DNA of 64,000 nt, taken from NCBI RefSeq assembly GCF_001423615.1, contig NZ_LMOU01000001.1, positions 2,726,436-2,790,435 on the forward strand. Reading direction: 5' to 3'. How positions within the stretch are numbered: the stretch's first letter is position 1; each line of letters begins with the position of its first letter. Positions 8,561-16,150 of this stretch are shown in pieces. The stretch is from Microbacterium sp. Leaf159 (GTDB lineage: Bacteria; Actinomycetota; Actinomycetes; Actinomycetales; Microbacteriaceae). Under the pieces are notes generated by a model. It was not told where the DNA came from. It did not search any database and was given only the letters and a program-made list of their open reading frames with translations. The translations under genes were made by a program, and so were the position numbers.

Positions 8561-8677
8561 AGTCGGCACGGCGCTGGCCTGTCGCAGAGAGTTCCCCAGC
8601 AGCGGGCACCCTGTCTCTGTGGCCGTTCGATGACGAGGTGCCGGGCTTGCTGTCCGGAACCGCCGGAGCCTCTGGGG

Positions 8678-8938
8678 TCAGACGGTGCTTTGCGACGGTT
8701 CTTCGTCCGCCGCTTTCTGCCGTGATCTGACTGCGGCGAACGCTGCTGACCACGCTGCACCTACTCCGGCGGCCATCGCGCTTGCTGCTGCCATCTGCGC
8801 GCCGGACTCCGCCATGGCCGACACAGTGAACCACACCACGGCAACGCCGATTCCTACGATGGCTCCCACGGAGATCAGCCTGAATGTCGTGCGCAGTCGT
8901 CGAGTTCGGTACGGATCGGTTGCCCTGTTCTGGTGCAT
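8678..8938 (-). CDS. Small two-helix membrane protein, unknown function
   Basis: 86 residues. A basic N-terminus (NRATDPYRTRRLRT) precedes two hydrophobic segments (about 21-39 and 47-70, the second Ala-rich) and a short charged tail. I do not recognise a family. It is preferred over overlapping frames on the other strand because those give Arg/Pro-rich, non-protein-like translations, whereas this one has clear membrane topology with positive-inside charges. No strong Shine-Dalgarno is seen before its ATG. A hairpin lies just upstream and probably belongs to the next minus-strand gene. Confidence 0.55.
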   Translation of the reverse strand: MHQNRATDPYRTRRLRTTFRLISVGAIVGIGVAVVWFTVSAMAESGAQMAAASAMAAGVGAAWSAAFAAVRSRQKAADEEPSQSTV

Positions 8939-8960
8939 GATCCGATCAAACCGTCCGAGT

Positions 8961-8985
8961 CCCGCGAGGGCATCCCCCTCGCGGG
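8961..8985 (-). terminator. Hairpin terminator after DUF1295 gene
   Basis: Perfect 10-bp stem, CCCGCGAGGG (8961-8970) and CCCTCGCGGG (8976-8985), 5-base loop. On the minus strand it follows the stop of the DUF1295 gene by about 70 bases and is followed by a short T-rich stretch, so it may terminate that gene. Confidence 0.55.
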
Positions 8986-9008
8986 GGACCTGGGGGATGA
9001 GATGGGAA

Positions 9009-9047
9009 GCGCGCTTCGTTCCTGAGCATCAAATGATTGAAGCGCGC
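9009..9047. repeat. Inverted repeat downstream of DUF1295 gene
   Basis: GCGCGCTTC (9009-9017) and GAAGCGCGC (9039-9047) form a perfect 9-bp stem around a 21-base loop that itself contains the small palindrome ATCA-AA-TGAT. It lies just after the DUF1295 stop and may act with the hairpin at 8961 in 3'-end formation. Confidence 0.45.
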
Positions 9048-9054
9048 CAACCCC

Positions 9055-9978
9055 TCAGGCGGCGCTCTGCCGCAGGGCGGGCCGGGTGAGTCGGGGGATC
9101 AGCGACGGGGTGTTCTCGCGGTACTCGATGTAGTCGGCGCGGTCGCCCCACTTCTTCTCAGCGCGTGCCTCGAGCAGCGGGATGCCGCTGACCCGGGTGA
9201 GAAGCAGGATGACGAACAGCGGCGACAGGATCGCGACCCACTGCCATCCGGCGAGCACCGGTGCGGCGGTGAGGAAGACGCCCACCCAGAGCACGATCTC
9301 ACCGAAGTAGTTGGGGTGACGCGAGCGCGACCACAGGCCGGTGCGGATGAACTCGTCCTTGTGGGCCGGGTCTGCGCGGAACGCCGACTTCTGCGCGTCG
9401 GCGACGATCTCGATCACGAGGCCGAGCGCCCAGACGATGATGCCGACGACGGTCAGCCATCCGATGGGGGCCCGCGCGCCGGCATCCGTGCTGATCGCGA
9501 TCCATGCCGCGGCTGCCGTGATCGACACCCACGCGCCCTGGATCACCCACACCTGCAGGAAGCGCACGGGGGAGCCCTTGATCTCGTCGAAGCGTCCGTC
9601 GGACCCGGCCTTGTGCACGCGCATGGCGAGGAACGATCCGAGGCGCGCGGCCCACAGGATCACCATCGCCGCGAGGATCCAGCTGCGGGCGTCCGGCATG
9701 GGCGTCAGCAGCACGAGGGCCACGGAGATCGCCAGGAACGTGAGGCTGCCGGTGAGGTCGAAGAACCGCTCGGTGCGCAGGAGCATCGCCGGGATGAAGG
9801 CGAGGATCTGGATCGCGTATGCCCCGGCGACGGCGAGGGCGAACAGCGGGATGCCGCCGAGCGTCGCACCGCCCTGACTGCCGGCGAGCGCGACGAGCGC
9901 CCCGATGGCGAGCGCGACGATGATCGCGATGAGCGAGGCGCGCGAGGACTTGGGCTTCGTGGGTGTGGGGGAGGACAT
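9055..9978 (-). CDS. DUF1295 / steroid-reductase-like membrane protein
   Basis: 307-residue polytopic membrane protein of the DUF1295 family, related to 3-oxo-5-alpha-steroid dehydrogenases and isoprenylcysteine methyltransferases. The C-terminal catalytic-domain-like signature is clear: a run near residue 219 ending HKDEFIRTGLWSRSRHPNYF followed by GEIVLWVG, and later a glycine/arginine end with EYRENTPSLIPR. About eight hydrophobic helices are visible. The start MSSPTPTKPKSS at 9978 is chosen because upstream in-frame sequence lies inside the neighbouring ligase gene. The substrate is unknown. It is separated by only 17 bases from the upstream acyl-CoA ligase and is probably co-transcribed with it, which hints at a lipid-related role. 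Confidence 0.82.
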   Translation of the reverse strand: MSSPTPTKPKSSRASLIAIIVALAIGALVALAGSQGGATLGGIPLFALAVAGAYAIQILAFIPAMLLRTERFFDLTGSLTFLAISVALVLLTPMPDARSWILAAMVILWAARLGSFLAMRVHKAGSDGRFDEIKGSPVRFLQVWVIQGAWVSITAAAAWIAISTDAGARAPIGWLTVVGIIVWALGLVIEIVADAQKSAFRADPAHKDEFIRTGLWSRSRHPNYFGEIVLWVGVFLTAAPVLAGWQWVAILSPLFVILLLTRVSGIPLLEARAEKKWGDRADYIEYRENTPSLIPRLTRPALRQSAA

Positions 9979-9995
9979 CGTGTTCTTTCCGGTTC

Positions 9996-11825
9996 TCAGA
10001 GGTACAGGTCTTCGACGGTGGCGCCGGCGCGATCGAGCACCACGCTCCGCTTGAGCTTCATGGTGGGCGTGACCAGCCCGCGGTCCTCGAGGTCGGCGAA
10101 GACCACGCTGAAGCGACGCACCTGCTCGCTGCGTGCCACCAGCGCATTCGCGGCGTCGACGGCGCGCTGCAGGTGGGCGCGAAGCGCGGGGTCGGTGACC
10201 TCGCGGATGTCGGGCTGGGTGACGGCGGGGATACTGGTGCCCTGGGCGTCCGCCCATGCCAGAGTCTGCTCGGGGTCGAGCACGAGCAGCGCCGAGAGGT
10301 ACGGCTTTCCCTCGCCCACCATCACGGCATGCGAGACGAGCGGATCGGCTTCGACGGCGCTCTCCCAGCGGGTCGGCACGATCGTCTTGCCGTTGGAGGT
10401 CACGATCACGTCTTTGAGGCGGCCCTCGAGGATCAGCCGGCCCTGGTCGTCGAGACGCCCGAGGTCGCCGGTGCGGAAGAAGCCGTCGACGAAGGCGCCC
10501 TCGTCATGGGCCGGATTGCGATAGCCGCTGAAGACGCCGAGACCGCGGGCGAGGACTTCGCCCTCGTCGCTGATGCGCACCGTGAGCCCCGGCAGTGGAG
10601 AGCCGACGCTGCCGGAGGAGATGCGACCGGGCAGGTTGCCGGTCAGGGGTGCGGTCGTCTCGGTGAGGCCGTAGCCCTCGATGACGGGGACCCCGATGCC
10701 GCGGAAGAAGAGCGAGAGATCGGTGTCGAGCGCGGCCCCACCCGACAGGATGTAGCCGACGCGTCCGCCCATCACGGTGCGAAGGCGCCGGTAGAAGAGC
10801 GCGTCGAAGAAGCGGTGACGCAGGGTGAGCCCGCGGTCCCTCGGCACACGGCGGCCGGCATCGACGCGTTCGGCGCGGCGGCCCCAGGCGATGGCCGTCG
10901 AGCGGGCCTTCGTCCACACCGCCGAGAGCTTCTTCTCAGCGGCCTTGTCGCCAGCGGCCGCCTGGATCTTCTGCAGCACGCGGGGCACGACGACCAGGAA
11001 GGTCGGGCGCAGCGTGTCGAGCGTGGCGACGACCGTCGACGGGTCGGACAGGTGCGCGATGCGCATGCCGCTGGCCAGGCAGATCAGCTGCAGACCGCGC
11101 GCCAGCACGTGCGCGAGCGGCAGGAAGATGACGGTGTTCCCGCTCTCGTTCACGATCTCGTGGTACGCGGCGGCGATGTTGAGCACCTGCCCGAGGAAGT
11201 TCCGATGAGTGAGTACGACGCCCTTGGGCTCGCCGGTGGTGCCCGAGGTGTAGACGATCGTCGCCGGGTCGTCCTGAGACGCAGACGTCCTGCGCGACTC
11301 GAGCTCCTCGTCGGTGACATTGACGCCCCGCGCGACCAGGTCGATGAGAGCGCTGGGCGAGGCGACATCCATCGTCCAGGCTCCGAGCGTGACCCCATCC
11401 GTCTTCGCGAGTGCCGCCTGCAGAAGAGCCGCGTGCTCCATGGTGCCGCCGATCGCGAGACGCACCCCGGCATCCGCGACGATCGCGTCGACCTGGGACG
11501 CAGAGGAGGTCTCGTAGATCGGCACGACGACGGCGCCGGCGAACCAGGACGCGAGGTCGGCGACGGCCCATTCGTAGCGCGTCGGCGCCATGATCGCGAT
11601 CGGGTCGCCAGCCTGCACGCCGGAGGCGATGAAGCCCTTCGCGAGAGCGCGCACCTCATCAGAGAAGGCCTGCGTCGTGATCGGTCGCCAGGGTGCTGCG
11701 GCATCCGCTCCTGCGACCTCGAAGGCGACATGATCAGGAGCGGCGGCGACGCGTGCGACGAGCAGGTCGGTGACGTTGCGGTACCCGTCGAGGTCTGCAA
11801 GCGGCGGGGTCGATGACTCGATCAT
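9996..11825 (-). CDS. Long-chain fatty acid-CoA ligase (AMP-forming)
   Basis: 609-residue ANL-superfamily adenylating enzyme of the long FadD15-like type. The P-loop VYTSGTTGEPKGVVLTHRN is near residue 190, the EGYGLTETTAP adenine-binding motif near 378, and FFRTGDLGRLDDQGRL plus LKDVIVTSNGKTIVP in the C-terminal hinge region. The expected reaction is activation of a fatty acid with ATP and CoA. There is a good Shine-Dalgarno (GAGAGGAG) before the ATG. It is the upstream member of a two-gene minus-strand unit with the DUF1295 membrane protein. The exact chain length cannot be deduced. Confidence 0.92.
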   Translation of the reverse strand: MIESSTPPLADLDGYRNVTDLLVARVAAAPDHVAFEVAGADAAAPWRPITTQAFSDEVRALAKGFIASGVQAGDPIAIMAPTRYEWAVADLASWFAGAVVVPIYETSSASQVDAIVADAGVRLAIGGTMEHAALLQAALAKTDGVTLGAWTMDVASPSALIDLVARGVNVTDEELESRRTSASQDDPATIVYTSGTTGEPKGVVLTHRNFLGQVLNIAAAYHEIVNESGNTVIFLPLAHVLARGLQLICLASGMRIAHLSDPSTVVATLDTLRPTFLVVVPRVLQKIQAAAGDKAAEKKLSAVWTKARSTAIAWGRRAERVDAGRRVPRDRGLTLRHRFFDALFYRRLRTVMGGRVGYILSGGAALDTDLSLFFRGIGVPVIEGYGLTETTAPLTGNLPGRISSGSVGSPLPGLTVRISDEGEVLARGLGVFSGYRNPAHDEGAFVDGFFRTGDLGRLDDQGRLILEGRLKDVIVTSNGKTIVPTRWESAVEADPLVSHAVMVGEGKPYLSALLVLDPEQTLAWADAQGTSIPAVTQPDIREVTDPALRAHLQRAVDAANALVARSEQVRRFSVVFADLEDRGLVTPTMKLKRSVVLDRAGATVEDLYL

Positions 11826-12071
11826 CGGGGCTCCTCTCGGTCGTGCGGGGTGGCTCTCAGACGCGTGACGCGGGCCTGCGTCGGAGCATTCGGCCTACAA
11901 CGCGGGCGCGCGAGTACCGCCCGTATCCTCTTGTTCGGAACCGATGACGGTTCGGATGGGATGAGATTGCGGGCGTGGCGCGAAATACTGCCCCGATACG
12001 ACCATCTCACGCCGCGGCCGGGGTTCTCGCCTGCGGCGCGTGCGCAGATGCCTGACCGGGGAGCCGGGCGA

Positions 12072-12851
12072 TCAGCCCAGAGTGACGCCGCGATTCAGGA
12101 CGAGGATGACGACGAGGGCGGCGACGACGGTCACCGCGATCCAGATGACCGGAGTGCGGAGCGCGAGGTGCTCGTGGGGCACGGAGACTCGCTTGTAGAA
12201 GAAGCTGAACATGGGCGCGAAGATCGCCAGGGCCACGATGCCCATCATCGAGACGAAGATCGCATCGGCGGGCAGTGTCATGACGGTCACCGCGTAGATC
12301 AGCACGAGGGCCCCGGTGCCGATCAGCCACGAGAAGATCCCGAAGGTGCGCATCGAGGGCTCTGTGCCGTCGGAGTACGCCACCACGCGCGTGGCGAAGA
12401 GCCGCGACAGCCAGAGGGTGCCGGCGATTCCCACGGCCAGCGACACCCAGAACAGGATCGCCGGCGCTCCGAGCAGTTCGAGCACTTTGCCGGTGTCGCC
12501 GACGGGCGCGATGATCGCGATCATCAGGTACCCGAAGCCGGTCTGGGCGCTGGTGAATCCCAACCACATCCAGAACAACCGTCCGAATCCTGCGCCCCAC
12601 CGTCGGCCTCCGAAGACGATCGCCAGGCCGAACACCAGACTGAAGAGGGGGCCGGCAGCAGCTGTCGCGATGTTCGTCGGCACGTCGGTCGCGGCGCTGT
12701 CGACCGAGGTCGCGAACAGAGTCGTGGAATGGCCCAATGCCGACGACGTGACGAAGTGGGCGAGCTCGTGGAGGGTGACCGTCGTCATGCCAGCCAACAC
12801 GAGTGCGACGGAGGAGTTGACGAGCAGCTGGGTGCGTGACGTCGTTGCCAT
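12072..12851 (-). CDS. Membrane protein with HELAH metalloprotease-like motif
   Basis: 259-residue polytopic membrane protein with about six helices. H28-E29-L30-A31-H32 forms an HExxH motif inside or next to the first helix (VTLHELAHFVTSSALG), as in M50 site-2-type intramembrane metalloproteases and related actinobacterial DUF families. I do not see a clear second M50 motif (an NPDG-like Asp motif), so a true peptidase is unproven. The rest consists of helix pairs joined by short loops and a His-containing loop near the C-terminus (VSVPHEHLALR). A TAGCAT box 5 bases upstream of the ATG suggests a leaderless message. It stands alone, upstream of the acyl-CoA ligase unit. Confidence 0.65.
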   Translation of the reverse strand: MATTSRTQLLVNSSVALVLAGMTTVTLHELAHFVTSSALGHSTTLFATSVDSAATDVPTNIATAAAGPLFSLVFGLAIVFGGRRWGAGFGRLFWMWLGFTSAQTGFGYLMIAIIAPVGDTGKVLELLGAPAILFWVSLAVGIAGTLWLSRLFATRVVAYSDGTEPSMRTFGIFSWLIGTGALVLIYAVTVMTLPADAIFVSMMGIVALAIFAPMFSFFYKRVSVPHEHLALRTPVIWIAVTVVAALVVILVLNRGVTLG

Positions 12852-12938
12852 GGGTCATGCTAACCACGGCGGGGCGACTGCGGACGTGACCGAAGCCGGC
12901 TGGCGTCGCGTGTCGCGATATGCAATCCGCGCAAGTCG

Positions 12939-13012
12939 TGGAGGGGCTGACGGGAATCGAACCCGCGCTATCTGCTTGGGAAGCAGAAGTTCTGCCATTG
13001 AACTACAGCCCC
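12939..13012 (-). tRNA. tRNA-Gly (anticodon CCC)
   Basis: Read on the minus strand: acceptor stem GGGGCTG/CAGCCCC, a D-arm, the anticodon stem TCTGC/GCAGA around the loop TTCCCAA (anticodon CCC), and the T-arm GCGGG-TTCGATT-CCCGT. A CCA end is encoded at 12941-12939. The mature body without CCA is 12942-13012 (71 nt). Confidence 0.93.
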
Positions 13013-13093
13013 GTACCTGCATCCGAGGAGCGGGTGAACGCCAGCCTACCCGTCAGATCCGTCATGGCCAAAGTGTCGGCGGCGTGCGGCAAC

Positions 13094-13099
13094 TAGGCT
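13094..13099 (+). promoter_or_regulatory. -10 box (TAGGCT) of apparently leaderless dcd
   Basis: TAGGCT lies 6 bases before the dcd GTG start, consistent with transcription beginning at the start codon. No clear -35 is seen. Confidence 0.5.
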
Positions 13100-13105
13100 G
13101 GGGCC

Positions 13106-13711
13106 GTGCTTCTCAGCGACCGCGACATCAGAGCAGAACTCGCATCCGGCCACATCGGGCTGGATCCGCACGAGCCGGAGATGATCCAGCCGTCGAGCAT
13201 CGACGTGCGCCTGGACCGTTACTTCCGCCTCTTCGACAACCACAAGTACCCGTTCATCGACCCGTCGGTCGATCAGCCCGAGCTCACGCGCCTCATCGAG
13301 GTCGACCCCGACGAGCCGTTCATCCTGCACCCCGGCGAGTTCGCACTCGGCGCGACCTTCGAGCAGGTCTCGCTGGCGGATGACATCGCGGCGCGCCTCG
13401 AGGGCAAATCGTCGCTCGGTCGCCTCGGCCTCATCACGCACTCGACCGCCGGGTTCATCGACCCGGGCTTCACCGGGCACGTGACGCTCGAGCTCGCGAA
13501 CGTCGCGACGCTGCCGATCAAGCTGTGGCCGGGAATGAAGATCGGGCAGCTGTGCTTCTTCCGCCTGACCTCGCCGGCCGAGAACCCGTACGGCTCCGGC
13601 CCGTACGGAAACCGCTACCAGGGGCAGCGGGGGCCGACGGCATCCCGGTCGTTCCAGAACTTCCACAAGACGGACGTCGGCACGACCGACGTCGGAGCCG
13701 TAGGGGGCTGA
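13106..13711 (+). CDS. dcd: dCTP deaminase (possibly bifunctional deaminase/dUTPase)
   Basis: 201-residue trimeric nucleotide hydrolase of the Dcd/Dut fold. Signature segments: [12 protein letters not shown] (about 24-35), [46 protein letters not shown] with the catalytic Glu, and KIGQLCFF. The C-terminal [22 protein letters not shown] matches the flexible lid that closes over the triphosphate. It supplies dUMP/dUTP for thymidylate synthesis. In mycobacteria the homologue performs both deamination and dUTP hydrolysis; whether this one does is not decidable by eye. The GTG start immediately follows a -10 box, and no Shine-Dalgarno is visible. Confidence 0.95.
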   Translation: MLLSDRDIRAELASGHIGLDPHEPEMIQPSSIDVRLDRYFRLFDNHKYPFIDPSVDQPELTRLIEVDPDEPFILHPGEFALGATFEQVSLADDIAARLEGKSSLGRLGLITHSTAGFIDPGFTGHVTLELANVATLPIKLWPGMKIGQLCFFRLTSPAENPYGSGPYGNRYQGQRGPTASRSFQNFHKTDVGTTDVGAVGG

Positions 13712-13712
13712 C

Positions 13713-14186
13713 ATGAGCGGTGACAGCAGAGATCCGTACGACCCGTCGGAGGATGCTGTCATCCCGCCGCCTCCGCCAGGGTCGTCTGTTCCGGATGCGG
13801 TGATTCCGCCGCCTCCATTCGAGAGCGCGGTTCCGGATGCGGTGATTCCGCCGCCTCCGCCGGAGTCGTCTGTTCCGGATGTCGTGATCCCACCGCCTCC
13901 GCCCGAGGCGATGCTTCCGGCCACCCGCCGGACTCGGCCGAAGCCGGCGATCCTCACGGGCGACCAGCCCGCCCCCGTCGCTGATGACTGGGCTCAGCCG
14001 TCGGTCGCCCCTGAGGTTCCGGCGTCCGGCGGATACCGCGCGCTGACCTTCGTGATCTTCGCGTTCCTGCTGCTGCTCCTCGCCGCGGCGATCATCGGCG
14101 CGATCTACCTCGGGGTCACGACCTTCGGGCTGTCGGCCGTCGACTCCTCCTCGATCGCGGCCGCCGCGGCATCCTGGACCGGTTGA
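13713..14186 (+). CDS. Proline-repeat membrane protein, unknown function
   Basis: 157 residues, starting 1 base after dcd. The N-terminal half carries four tandem 14-residue repeats of the form DAVIPPPPPESSVP (residues about 14-69), then a Pro/Ala-rich linker. One membrane helix (about 109-135, TFVIFAFLLLLLAAAIIGAIY) follows, with a short Ser/Ala-rich C-terminus. With no cleavable signal, the repeats probably face the cytoplasm and could serve as a ligand for a proline-binding domain. No family is recognised. The next gene (DUF2283-like) begins 1 base after its stop, so they are co-transcribed with dcd. Confidence 0.72.
   Translation: MSGDSRDPYDPSEDAVIPPPPPGSSVPDAVIPPPPFESAVPDAVIPPPPPESSVPDVVIPPPPPEAMLPATRRTRPKPAILTGDQPAPVADDWAQPSVAPEVPASGGYRALTFVIFAFLLLLLAAAIIGAIYLGVTTFGLSAVDSSSIAAAAASWTG
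13752..13919 (+). repeat. Four tandem 42-bp repeats encoding 14-residue Pro-rich units
   Basis: Units at 13752, 13794, 13836 and 13878. The middle copies share long identical stretches around TTCCGGATGCGGTGATTCC, which suggests recent duplication and probable length variation between strains. Confidence 0.8.
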
Positions 14187-14187
14187 C

Positions 14188-14406
14188 GTGGGCGACCTCA
14201 CCTACGACCCCGAGGTTGACGCGGCCTACGCCACGATCGGGCGGCCGATCCGGCCCGGCGAGGCGGCGCGGCAGGTGCCTGTGGCGTTGCCCGACGGCAT
14301 GTCCGGTGAACTCATCCTCGACTTCGATCGCGACGGTCATCTGCTCGGCGTCGAGATACTCGGCGCATCAGGGCTGCTCCGGCCGGAGGATGTCCGCGGT
14401 CAGTGA
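14188..14406 (+). CDS. DUF2283 family protein
   Basis: 72-residue small soluble protein. The pattern LTYDPEVDAAYATIG near the N-terminus and GELILDFDRDGHLLGVEILGAS near the C-terminus matches the DUF2283 fold, whose function is not established. The GTG start is 1 base after the preceding stop, so it depends on the dcd transcript. A strong hairpin about 60 bases downstream ends the unit. Confidence 0.8.
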   Translation: MGDLTYDPEVDAAYATIGRPIRPGEAARQVPVALPDGMSGELILDFDRDGHLLGVEILGASGLLRPEDVRGQ

Positions 14407-14465
14407 CGCACCGGGGTCGCGACCGGGCCTCTTCTGATCCCGCGCCGTCCACCCGCGCGCACGCA

Positions 14466-14501
14466 GAAAGCCCCGCCTGACCGAGGTCAGACGGGGCTTT
14501 C
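14466..14501. terminator. Bidirectional rho-independent terminator
   Basis: 17-base arms (14466-14482 and 14485-14501) beginning GAAAGCCCCG and ending CGGGGCTTTC, with one mismatch and a very short loop. A-tracts and T-tracts at both ends let it serve both the dcd operon (+) and the convergent His-rich regulator gene (-). Confidence 0.85.
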
Positions 14502-14516
14502 GGTGATCGGATGCGG

Positions 14517-15347
14517 TCAGGCGTCGCGACCGCGGGAGAACCCGGCGTCGAAGCCGCGCTCGTAGGCGTGCTGCGCCGCGCGGGCGGTGCGGTGGTCGCC
14601 GCGGTTGTGGCCGTGGCCGGGACCGAAGCCGTGGCCGTCGCCGTGCCCGTGGCCGCCGCGCTCGTCGGCGAAGCGGTCGTGCCCGCGGTGTCCGCGGTGC
14701 GCGCAGGCGCGGTCGGCGAAGTCGGAGTCGGTGCCGAACTCGGCATCCGCACCGTGCTCATGCCCGCGCTCATGCCCGTGGTCGCGGCCGTGCTCGCGAC
14801 CCGGACCGAAGTCGGGGCCGAAGTCGCGACCGCGTCCGAACGGTCGGCCGTGGCGGCGGCCGAAGCCGTGTCCGGGGCCGAAGCCGCGTCCGAACCCGCG
14901 CGGGCCGAAGCCGTGGCGACGGCCGCGTCCACGGGGAAGAGGGGTTTCCTCGTCCCAGCCGAACGCGCGGGCGATCTGCTCGAGCGAGGCGAGTGTGGTG
15001 GCGAGGTCGTCGGGGGAGACGGCGTCGGTGACCTTCGCGCGGATGCCGTCGACGATGCCGCCGAGGCGTTCCTTTGCGGCGCGACCGTCGTCGGTGAGCA
15101 TCCAGCCGTCGCCATCGGCGACGACCCATCCGCGCTCGACGAGGTCGTGCAGCTTGTGGGCGTTAAGCGGGCGGCGCGCAGGCGCCGTGCCGTCGATCAC
15201 GTTGAGGATCCGCCAGTCGCGGCGGCTCGCCTGCTCGCCCTCGAAAGCCGAGGCGAACTCGGCGGCCATCAGGCGGTCGACCGCCTTGATCCAGAAGCCG
15301 AACGGGCGGGGAGTGGTGTCTGTGTTCTGAGTATCAGAGGTGTTCAT
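14517..15347 (-). CDS. MarR-like protein with long His/Gly/Arg-rich tail
   Basis: 276 residues in two parts. Residues about 11-140 resemble a winged-helix regulator: helix RPFGFWIKAVDRLMAAEF, then RRDWRILNVID, RRPLNAHKLHDLVERGWVV, a wing ending GWMLTDDGRAA, and a helical dimerisation-like segment. The usual MarR recognition-helix region appears shortened, so DNA binding may differ. Residues about 143-276 are low complexity, dominated by G, H, R, D and F in repeats such as GRGFGPGHGFGRRHGRPFGR and many HGH/HGHG clusters, a likely metal- or nucleic-acid-binding tail. It is divergent from another His/Gly-rich MarR gene with a palindrome between them. RBS: AAGGAATC before the ATG. Confidence 0.7.
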   Translation of the reverse strand: MNTSDTQNTDTTPRPFGFWIKAVDRLMAAEFASAFEGEQASRRDWRILNVIDGTAPARRPLNAHKLHDLVERGWVVADGDGWMLTDDGRAAKERLGGIVDGIRAKVTDAVSPDDLATTLASLEQIARAFGWDEETPLPRGRGRRHGFGPRGFGRGFGPGHGFGRRHGRPFGRGRDFGPDFGPGREHGRDHGHERGHEHGADAEFGTDSDFADRACAHRGHRGHDRFADERGGHGHGDGHGFGPGHGHNRGDHRTARAAQHAYERGFDAGFSRGRDA

Positions 15348-15407
15348 GAGGTGATTCCTTAGATGTCATGGAGCATGTGCTTGTCACTATGCATGTATAT
15401 GTAGTGT

Positions 15408-15430
15408 GACATGCAGTGCGGATGCATGTC
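15408..15430. promoter_or_regulatory. Perfect palindrome between divergent MarR-like genes
   Basis: GACATGCA (15408-15415), 7-base spacer, TGCATGTC (15423-15430). The surrounding 60 bases contain further CATG/GCATGT copies (15375, 15391, 15435), so the intergenic region is enriched for one half-site. It probably binds one or both flanking regulators and lies just upstream of the -10 box at 15441. Confidence 0.65.
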
Positions 15431-15440
15431 AAGTCGCATG

Positions 15441-15446
15441 TAAAAT
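15441..15446 (+). promoter_or_regulatory. -10 box (TAAAAT) of leaderless MarR gene
   Basis: TAAAAT ends 6 bases before the GTG at 15453, so the transcript likely starts at the start codon. The palindrome at 15408-15430 covers the expected -35 region. Confidence 0.55.
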
Positions 15447-15452
15447 CGACGG

Positions 15453-16013
15453 GTGAGCGCCGAAGAGAACGACCCCGCCGAGGCCATCGCCCGCGCCCTG
15501 TCCCGTCTGCGCGGGCGCCGTCCGGGCGAACGTGGTCGCGGCCCCCGTGGAATGGGTGGCCCCCACGGCTGGCACGGCGGTCCTCACCCCGATCACTTCG
15601 AGCAGGGGGGTCACGGTCACGGGCACCCGGGGCATCCCGGCATGCCGCCGTGGATGAACGACCCGTCCGGGCGCTTCGGGGGGCCTGCGCGGATGCGGAT
15701 GCTCGAAGCGCTCGCGGCGGCAGCCACGCCCTTGAGCGTGAGCGACCTCGGCGCGGCCATCGGCGTCGATCAGCCGCGCGCCTCGCGACTCGTGCAACAG
15801 GGGGTCGCGCACGGTTTCGTGCGGCGTGAGGCGGATCCTGACGACGCGCGACGCACGCGCATCGCGCTGACGGATGAAGGGCGCAAGGTCGCTCGAGGTA
15901 TGCGAGGCGAGCGGCGTGAAGCACTCGGCAAGGCGCTCGCGGCGTTCACCGAAGACGAGCGCGAGCAGCTCGCGAACCTGCTGAACAAGCTCGCCGACAA
16001 CTGGGAGAGCTGA
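15453..16013 (+). CDS. MarR-family regulator with His/Gly-rich N-terminal region
   Basis: 186 residues. Residues about 20-78 are rich in G, H, R and P (for example GPHGWHGGPHPDHFEQGGHG). Residues about 83-186 form a canonical MarR winged helix: RMLEALAAAATPLSVSDLGA, recognition helix region VDQPRASRLVQQGVAHGFV, wing with DPDDARRTRIALTDEG, and a dimerisation helix ending LANLLNKLADNWES. It begins with GTG and is probably leaderless. The opposite arrangement of its His-rich arm (N-terminal here, C-terminal in the divergent gene) suggests two regulators that act together or sense the same metal-type signal; this is inference. Confidence 0.82.
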   Translation: MSAEENDPAEAIARALSRLRGRRPGERGRGPRGMGGPHGWHGGPHPDHFEQGGHGHGHPGHPGMPPWMNDPSGRFGGPARMRMLEALAAAATPLSVSDLGAAIGVDQPRASRLVQQGVAHGFVRREADPDDARRTRIALTDEGRKVARGMRGERREALGKALAAFTEDEREQLANLLNKLADNWES

Positions 16014-16059
16014 GCGCTCGATAGGCGTCTCGCTGGCGCTCGTGACGTTCGCGATCGGC

Positions 16060-16090
16060 ATTCCGGAACGCTGCTCCGGTGTTCCGGAAT
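16060..16090. repeat. Perfect 10-bp inverted repeat between MarR and HNH genes
   Basis: ATTCCGGAAC (16060-16069) and GTTCCGGAAT (16081-16090) with an 11-base spacer. It could be a terminator for the MarR gene or an operator before the HNH gene. No T-tract follows. Confidence 0.55.
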
Positions 16091-16150
16091 ATGCTTCTGA
16101 TCTGGTCGAAAAGCGGCTGATTCTTCGCGTCAAATGTCGGTGGCTGCGAG

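Noticed and set aside
11850..12839. 329-residue plus-strand frame opposite the HELAH membrane protein
   Set aside because: Rich in D, R, G, H and Q with no hydrophobic core, while the minus-strand product has clear membrane helices and an HExxH.
14587..15330. Pro/Trp/Ser/Arg-rich frame opposite the His-rich regulator gene
   Set aside because: The pattern mirrors the Gly/His/Arg repeat of the other strand; no start signal and no homology-like motif.
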